Assembly: GCF_001191005.1 (NCBI RefSeq) | Contig: NZ_CP012201.1 | Span: forward strand, 1,488,001-1,552,000 | DNA length: 64,000 nucleotides | Reading direction: 5' to 3' | Origin: Massilia sp. NR 4-1 | GTDB taxonomy: Bacteria; Pseudomonadota; Gammaproteobacteria; Burkholderiales; Burkholderiaceae_D | Shown: positions 59,233 to 64,000 of the stretch, one piece after another | How the letters are laid out: the number at the start of each line of letters is the position of its first letter | Position numbering within the stretch: position 1 is the first letter of the stretch | The notes under the pieces: generated by a model | Told to the model about the DNA's origin: nothing | The model's database searches: none | Seen by the model: the letters and a program-made list of their open reading frames with translations, nothing else | Made by a program: the position numbers and the translations under genes

Positions 59233-62200
59233 TTAAGCCTGAAGGAAACGGGTATAGGAACGGTTCAAATGCTCTGCGGTGGCGGCCAGCAGCTTGATGG
59301 CTATTTCGTCCACATGCCGGTTACGCCAGGACTCCAGCGGCGTGCCTTTCACCCAGCGGTTGAAGGAACCGAGGGCCGGGCCGGTCTGAATCTGGTAATT
59401 GACCTGATCCTCGTTGCGCCCCTCCATGGCGATGCGCGTGCAATAAGCGAAGTACCAGCGGAATACCAGGGCCATCTTGTGCTTGGGGTTAGCCTCGGCC
59501 TTGACCACTTCATGGTCCTTGCCCTGGGCCTTGAACCAGGCGGCGGTTTCGCCCCAGATTTCCTCGAAAGTCTTCTTGAAGTACGTGCCTTCAAGCTGGC
59601 GGCGCGTGCGCTCGGGGATTTCGTCCAGGCTGTTGTGATGACGATAGAGCGACAGCAGCTTGTTGGCGCGCGCCGGGAAGAAGACCGATTTCTTCAGCAC
59701 CTGCACCTGGGCGCCGATCTCGAACATATCGCCGGCCGGAGCGTACTCGGTATCGTGGATATCGATTTCCTGCAGCATGGCCTTGCCGTTGTCGCTCATG
59801 CCAGCTTCCACCGTGCACTGGTTGATGGATCCGGTCATGATGAAATCGGCGCCCAGCAGGAAGGCAGCTGCCGCCGCTTCCGGCCCGCCGATGCCGCCCG
59901 CGAGCCCCATGCAGATCGGTTCCGCGTACCGGTGGCTGGCCTGCAGCTCATCGCGCATGTGCAGCATCGGCGGCAGCATCACGGCGGCGATGCCGCCATC
60001 GGTGTGACCGCCGGAATCGGCTTCCACGCAGATATCATGGGCAACCGGCACGCGCTGCGCGAGTTCGGCCTGCAGCGACGTGATCTTGCCCTGCTCCAGC
60101 AGCTTGCTGACGATGGCTGCGGGCGCTGGGCTCATGAAGGCCTTCGCCACTTCGGGCCGGGAAATCTTGGCGACGATGCGGTGATCGCAGACCACCGCGC
60201 CGCGCGCGTCGGTGCGCAGGCCGGACAGGCGGAAGCGCACCAGCGCGGGCGTCATTTGCATGAAGGCCGCTGCCTCGATATTGGTCACGCCATATTTCAA
60301 ATACAGTTCGACCACCGCCTCTTCGTCGGCCGGATATTCGTAGTTCGCCAGCAAGTTCATGCCATAAGGCTGGCCGTCCTTCAGCTCGGACTGAATGCGC
60401 TGGATGCCCGCTTCGACACGCGCCGGCGGCAGGCCGCCCGCGCCGAAGAAGGACAGGAAGCCAGCCTTGCCCATGCGGATCACCAGCTCGGCCGACGCCA
60501 CACCGCGATACATTGCGCCAGCCATATAGGCGTACTGCAGTCCAAAGCGCTGGCGGAACAAGGCGCTGCCGAGGCGAGCGGACTGGATGCCAGGCGCGCC
60601 GCTTGCCACGGGCTGTGACACGGGAGCCGCTGGAGCAATCGTCGCAGGCAAAACCGGCTTTTCATCCACAATCGGCGTTTCCTTGTTGCGGATTTCCAGC
60701 ACCATCTTGCTCAGCACTACCGCGCCGATTTCCTGGAAGTCGTCCACCGCGCGCCCCATCAGGTAGCGCACGGAATCGACCCAGCGCACCGGGCCGGCAA
60801 TCTGTGCGGCGAGGGTTTCGGCGATCCTGTCCACTTCATACGGGCGGCCGCTGGCGTTGGCGATCACCGGCACGGTTGGCGCTGTAAAAGAGAACTCGCT
60901 CAGGAAGCGCGCAAATTCGGCCTGCGCCGGCTGCATATAGCGCGAGTGGAAAGCGGCGCTCACATTCAGCGTCACATAGCGCAGATTCTGGCTGACGAAA
61001 ATCTGTTCCGCCGCGGCGATGGCGTCCTTGCTGCCGGCGATCACAATCTGCGTCGGCGAGTTGTAGTTCGCAATATCGATCTGATCCAGCTGATGCTTAT
61101 CGAGTATGGCCTGCACCTCGCTGGCCGATGCGCCCAGCACGGCGGCCATGGCGCCATCGCGCGCGGCGCCCATCAACTCACCACGCTTCTTCACCAGGCG
61201 CAACCCCGTTTCAAAGGAAAACGCGCCGGCGGCAAGCAGCGCGTTGTACTCGCCCAGGCTATGGCCGGCAAAGAAATCAGGCGCCGCGCCGCCATGCTCG
61301 GTCTGATGGCGGTAGTAATTGAGCGCATTGACCACGAACAGGGCTGGCTGGGTATAGCGGGTCTGCGAGAGCTGGTTCTGGCTGTCGCTGAGGCAGAGCT
61401 CTTCCACGGAATAGCCAAGAATCTCGGATGCACGCCGCACCAGATCGGGGTAAAGGGGAAAGACGTCCTTGCCCATTCCCTTGAACTGCGCGCCCTGCCC
61501 CGGAAAAATCACTGCCTTCATAGCCCTGCTCTCCTTAGTGGGTTGATGCTGCTCTGTTCTGCCTGCTGGCTGGCGGCATTTGCTTGTCACGGCCGCCAGA
61601 TTGCCGCTGTCGCTGCCGAAGGGCGACATCAGCGTGTGGATTTGCGACGAAGAACCGGCCGGCAGTCCATATTTGAGAAAAGTGGCGAGCGTGCCTGCCG
61701 GGCCTGCGTCGATATAGCGGTAGCTGTCCTGGGTCTCCAGGGCTTGCACGGTGTCTTGAAAGCGGATCGGGGCGCGCGCCACGGTCCAGAAAAAGCCGGA
61801 AGGCAGGGCTTGCAGCGTGCTCGCGCTGGCGCAGCACGCCAGCGGAATGGCCGCTGGCTGGAAATGCAGCGACTGCAGATAATCGAGATAGGGTTGGCGC
61901 GCCGCGTCGATCCAGCGCGAATGAAAGGCGAATTCCACGTCCAGGCGCTGAAAAGCCAGGCCATTCTGCCGCAGATGGTTTTCAACCCTGGCCAGTTGAT
62001 CCAGCGGCATGGCCAATACCGAGTGGCCGCTGAAATTGCGGGCCGCCAGTTCGCAGATATCCTGTATCCCCGGCGTCAGATACGCCGCAGGATCGCCCAT
62101 GACAGCAAGCATGCAGCCCGGCGCGCAATAGCGCTCCAGCATCAGCGCCTTTTCGATCACTGCCCCCAGGGCAGTTTCCGCGTCAACGCAGCCGGCAATC

Positions 62201-62514
62201 GCCGCCGCCGCGTAGGAACCGAGGCTGGAACCCAGCACCAGATCGGGACGTACGTCTGCCGCAATCAAGGTCTGGGCCAGCGCATATTCAACCATGAAGA
62301 TGGCTGGGTGGCTGATGCGAATGCGCTTCAGCTGCTGCTCGCCATTCGTATCTTCGTACAAAGCCGCCAGCACCGACTCGCCGCAGCGGCTCCGCACCAA
62401 AGGATCAAGGTCCTGCATGGTGCTGCGAAACACGGGCTCGCGCCGGTACAGCTCATGGCCCATCTGCCGGTACTGCGAGCCCTGCCCCGAAAACATGAAG
62501 ACGGTTTTACTCAT
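59233..62514 (-). CDS. Trans-acting AT-AT-ER protein (acyltransferase pair plus PfaD-type enoyl reductase)
   Basis: A 1,093-residue soluble protein serving the AT-less PKS. AT1 (residues 1 to about 300) starts FMFSGQGSQY and has GSSLGSYAA at the nucleophile, not GHSLG, resembling the AT-like enzymes of trans-AT clusters of which some (PedC) hydrolyse stalled acyl units. AT2 (from residue 332) has FPGQGAQ, GHSLGEY and SAAFHSRY, the pattern of malonyl-specific transferases. The ER (about 645-1093) is a PfaD/2-nitropropane-dioxygenase-type flavin enzyme (AGAMYRGVAS, SFFGAGGL, VEADSGGHTDGG) that would reduce selected enoyl intermediates in trans. I placed the start at ATG 62514, where MSKTVF begins; the frame extends further upstream without family similarity. 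AT2 has its own ATG and ribosome binding site, so a separate 762-residue AT2-ER product is possible. The giant PKS gene follows 15 bases later. Confidence 0.9.
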   Translation of the reverse strand: MSKTVFMFSGQGSQYRQMGHELYRREPVFRSTMQDLDPLVRSRCGESVLAALYEDTNGEQQLKRIRISHPAIFMVEYALAQTLIAADVRPDLVLGSSLGSYAAAAIAGCVDAETALGAVIEKALMLERYCAPGCMLAVMGDPAAYLTPGIQDICELAARNFSGHSVLAMPLDQLARVENHLRQNGLAFQRLDVEFAFHSRWIDAARQPYLDYLQSLHFQPAAIPLACCASASTLQALPSGFFWTVARAPIRFQDTVQALETQDSYRYIDAGPAGTLATFLKYGLPAGSSSQIHTLMSPFGSDSGNLAAVTSKCRQPAGRTEQHQPTKESRAMKAVIFPGQGAQFKGMGKDVFPLYPDLVRRASEILGYSVEELCLSDSQNQLSQTRYTQPALFVVNALNYYRHQTEHGGAAPDFFAGHSLGEYNALLAAGAFSFETGLRLVKKRGELMGAARDGAMAAVLGASASEVQAILDKHQLDQIDIANYNSPTQIVIAGSKDAIAAAEQIFVSQNLRYVTLNVSAAFHSRYMQPAQAEFARFLSEFSFTAPTVPVIANASGRPYEVDRIAETLAAQIAGPVRWVDSVRYLMGRAVDDFQEIGAVVLSKMVLEIRNKETPIVDEKPVLPATIAPAAPVSQPVASGAPGIQSARLGSALFRQRFGLQYAYMAGAMYRGVASAELVIRMGKAGFLSFFGAGGLPPARVEAGIQRIQSELKDGQPYGMNLLANYEYPADEEAVVELYLKYGVTNIEAAAFMQMTPALVRFRLSGLRTDARGAVVCDHRIVAKISRPEVAKAFMSPAPAAIVSKLLEQGKITSLQAELAQRVPVAHDICVEADSGGHTDGGIAAVMLPPMLHMRDELQASHRYAEPICMGLAGGIGGPEAAAAAFLLGADFIMTGSINQCTVEAGMSDNGKAMLQEIDIHDTEYAPAGDMFEIGAQVQVLKKSVFFPARANKLLSLYRHHNSLDEIPERTRRQLEGTYFKKTFEEIWGETAAWFKAQGKDHEVVKAEANPKHKMALVFRWYFAYCTRIAMEGRNEDQVNYQIQTGPALGSFNRWVKGTPLESWRNRHVDEIAIKLLAATAEHLNRSYTRFLQA
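61519..61536 (-). promoter_or_regulatory. Internal ribosome binding site and ATG before AT2-ER
   Basis: AAGGAG (61536-61531) lies nine bases from an in-frame ATG (61521-61519) exactly where homology to a stand-alone AT2 begins (MKAVIFPGQG). The 30 residues before it are polar and look like translated spacer. Confidence 0.5.
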
Positions 62515-62702
62515 CGCATGCCCCCACGGCCAGACTCGCAAGGGGATAAAACAGTTCGATTCATCGCTACTCGCCACAAAGGAGCCACGCTGCCGCCCCG
62601 TTCAATGCAGGAGCACGCGAACCGCCGCAGGCGGTTCAACGCACTTTCTTTACATGGTGAATCTGCCGCACGCGGGAGAGACCAGCGGCCGCTCCCGGCA
62701 AA

Positions 62703-62720
62703 AGCCTTCTGGAAAAGGCT
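62703..62720 (-). terminator. Small hairpin after the MbtH gene, possible attenuator
   Basis: On the minus strand AGCCTT and AAGGCT form a six-base stem with a six-base loop, three bases after the mbtH-like stop, followed by TTT. It is short for a terminator; it could cause partial read-through so that MbtH is made in excess. The rest of the 209-bp gap to the AT-AT-ER gene shows nothing clear. Confidence 0.35.
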
Positions 62721-62723
62721 GGG

Positions 62724-62942
62724 CTACTGCTGTGATGAGCTCATTGCTCGGCGCAGGGAAAGTGGGCGCATGTCGGTCCACACTTCATTGATATAGGCCA
62801 GGCACGCGTCTTTGCTGCCTTGTTTTCCGGCCTTCTTCCACCCAAGCGGAAGCTCTTTGCTGGCCGGCCAGATCGAGTACTGTTCTTCTTCGTTTACCAC
62901 TACTTCGTACAACTCTGCAGCCGGGTTTTCCAAGTCAGACAT
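62724..62942 (-). CDS. MbtH-like protein
   Basis: A 72-residue protein of the MbtH family, small chaperone-like partners that bind NRPS adenylation domains and are often needed for their solubility or activity. The signature is clear: NEEEQYSIWP, LPLGW, and CLAYINEVWTDMRPLSLR, with the conserved tryptophans. It should serve one or more of the Val, Ser and Ala adenylation domains in this cluster. GGAG lies five bases before the ATG. It is the first gene of the minus-strand operon and is separated by 209 bases from the AT-AT-ER gene. Confidence 0.95.
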   Translation of the reverse strand: MSDLENPAAELYEVVVNEEEQYSIWPASKELPLGWKKAGKQGSKDACLAYINEVWTDMRPLSLRRAMSSSQQ

Positions 62943-63054
62943 GCTTGCTCCAATGGGTGATCAGTGGTGCTCATTGCTAAAACTAGTGAAACTGGACGCT
63001 TGCTAAAATTACATTGATTGCTGTTTTTACATTCTTTTGTGGCAACTTGCTGGA

Positions 63055-63083
63055 ATTATACAGGCTGAAAGTTGACTTTCTCC
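63055..63083 (-). promoter_or_regulatory. Candidate promoter of the biosynthetic operon
   Basis: A perfect TATAAT on the minus strand (63060-63055), preceded directly by TG, would start transcription near 63048 and leave a leader of about 105 bases before the MbtH ATG. The position for the -35 box (63078-63083) reads GGAGAA, which is not a consensus, as is typical for an activator-dependent promoter. Confidence 0.45.
63067..63080. promoter_or_regulatory. 14-bp palindrome GAAAGT-TG-ACTTTC, candidate operator
   Basis: Two perfect six-base arms around a two-base centre lie just upstream of the TATAAT box, in the -20 to -35 region. This is a natural site for a dimeric regulator. No regulator gene is present in the window. 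Confidence 0.4.
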
Positions 63084-63364
63084 TAAGATGCAACACACTG
63101 TTCAAATTCATACAATATCTGCAACACTCGGCTTCTTAAAAAATCTTGAAATAATTTTTCACCATTTTCCAGAATTTTATTCAGTAAAAATTTTAAAAAA
63201 TTTCCTTTTAGAAAAAATGTGACTAGCTGAAATTAATCCTTAACATTAGCTTTAGGTCAAAGTGGTAGTACTCCAAACCCTTACGCAAGCGGCGCAGGGA
63301 GGCCGGCGTGCAGAATTTTCCGCCGCCTCGTTCGTCTATCGGACATGGACTTTCCCCTCTCATC

Positions 63365-64000
63365 ATGATCCCGCTGCTCGAACCTCTATTCCAGGGCGAG
63401 ATGCGCAGCTATGGCGAATCGCTGTCCTGCGCCCCCCAATTTCCACCGGCGGCACTGCCCGTGGCGCAGCTGCTGTCCGAGCCCGAGCTGCTGACAAGAC
63501 AGCTGCACTCAAGCGCCGCCAAATTTGGATTGCAAGACTTGCGCCCCGTGGCCTCGGACTGGAGCAACCGCTATCTGGGCGCACTGCTGCCGCCGCTGGT
63601 CGCCGGCGCGACGCTGCTGCGCCACCGCTTCCCCGCCAGCGCGGGAGAGATGGCCGTGACTCTGGCGCCGCATGGCGCGGTGGTGGGCTTCCATATCCTT
63701 ACCTTGGGTGAATCGCTACCGGAGGCCGATACCGGACAGCGCTACGACGCGCTGCTGCGCAGCCATCTGGCGCCGCTGTTCGCGCAACTCAGTTGCCAAT
63801 CGGGGCTGGCGCAGAAAATCTTGTGGGGGAATGCGGTGCGCTGGTTGAACTTCCTGTTCGATGCGGCGCAGCGCCTGGCCGCCGCGCACGGAGAGCAGCA
63901 TGTGGCGGCGGTCGCAAGCGACCGCGCGCAACTGTTTGACGGCGCGCTGTGGACTGGAGAGGAGAATCCTCTATGTATGCGGCGGCGGTGCGCTCCGGCC
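63365..64000 (+). CDS. FhuF-like siderophore-iron reductase, 5' part
   Basis: The frame runs from ATG 63365 to the window end (212 residues seen). It begins IPLLEPLFQGEM and contains WSNRYLGALLPPLV and KILWGNAVRWL, the pattern of FhuF-type ferric-siderophore reductases, which carry a C-terminal 2Fe-2S cluster bound by Cys-Cys...Cys-x2-Cys. The last residues read NPLCMRRRC, so the cluster region is just reached or lies beyond the edge. It is divergent from the polyketide operon and may belong to a separate siderophore locus on the right. The start has only a weak ribosome binding site; the upstream frame is open but has no family similarity. Confidence 0.65.
   Translation, partial: MIPLLEPLFQGEMRSYGESLSCAPQFPPAALPVAQLLSEPELLTRQLHSSAAKFGLQDLRPVASDWSNRYLGALLPPLVAGATLLRHRFPASAGEMAVTLAPHGAVVGFHILTLGESLPEADTGQRYDALLRSHLAPLFAQLSCQSGLAQKILWGNAVRWLNFLFDAAQRLAAAHGEQHVAAVASDRAQLFDGALWTGEENPLCMRRRCAPA

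Larger units (their letters stand above)
62943..63364. other. AT-rich divergent intergenic region (422 bp) upstream of the cluster
   Basis: There is no credible gene here. From about 63000 to 63245 the sequence is strongly AT-rich, with A/T tracts such as TTTTAAAAAATTT around 63190-63203, in sharp contrast to the GC-rich neighbours. It separates the minus-strand biosynthetic operon from the plus-strand FhuF-like gene and must hold both promoters. The stretch nearest the FhuF-like gene (63280-63364) returns to high GC and shows no good Shine-Dalgarno sequence. Confidence 0.8.

Noticed and set aside
1..64000. CRISPR arrays, tRNA/rRNA genes, transposases, integrases or attachment sites
   Set aside because: None was seen on reading both strands. 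The only short-period repeats are the coding repeats at 4162-4557 and the paralogous PKS/NRPS modules.

Overview
The window looks like a high-GC betaproteobacterial chromosome, most likely Oxalobacteraceae (Massilia/Duganella/Janthinobacterium-like). This is an inference from codon use, the housekeeping gene families and the type of biosynthetic cluster; no rRNA or other marker gene is present to prove it.

Layout. Positions 1-3690 (+ strand) hold the end of a nitric oxide reductase operon: norB (5' end outside the window), norQ and norD. Positions 3691-7306 carry small unlinked genes: an exported protein built of 36-residue repeats, an exported S33-type alpha/beta hydrolase followed by acylphosphatase, a DUF455 ferritin-like protein on the minus strand, and a DUF2946 protein. 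The DUF2946 gene leads into a TonB-dependent receptor and a four-helix PepSY protein (7375-11120), a set usually linked to metal or metallophore uptake.

Positions 11132-62942 form one unidirectional minus-strand run of seven genes (about 51.8 kb). It is a trans-AT polyketide synthase / non-ribosomal peptide synthetase cluster. In transcription order it encodes an MbtH-like protein, an AT-AT-ER protein supplying extender units and trans enoyl reduction, a 9,458-aa PKS, a 5,379-aa PKS-NRPS ending in a thioesterase, a cytochrome P450, an MFS exporter and an Sfp-type phosphopantetheinyl transferase. No PKS module has an integrated AT. The line has nine ketosynthases, two of them predicted non-elongating (HGTGT changed to QGTGS), one module split between the two proteins, one C-methyltransferase, and three NRPS modules whose specificity codes read Val, Ser and Ala. 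The predicted product is an alpha-methyl-branched, largely unsaturated polyketide acyl chain joined to Val-Ser-Ala, released by a thioesterase and possibly oxidised by the P450. I cannot match it to a compound I know; the structure is inferred from domain logic only.

Upstream of the operon lies a 422-bp AT-rich divergent intergenic region with a good -10 box and a 14-bp palindrome, then the start of a FhuF-like siderophore-iron reductase gene (+) that runs off the window. I saw no tRNA, rRNA, CRISPR array, insertion sequence or prophage. Domain boundaries are estimates from motif positions (within roughly 30-60 bases); motif codons quoted with exact positions were read directly.
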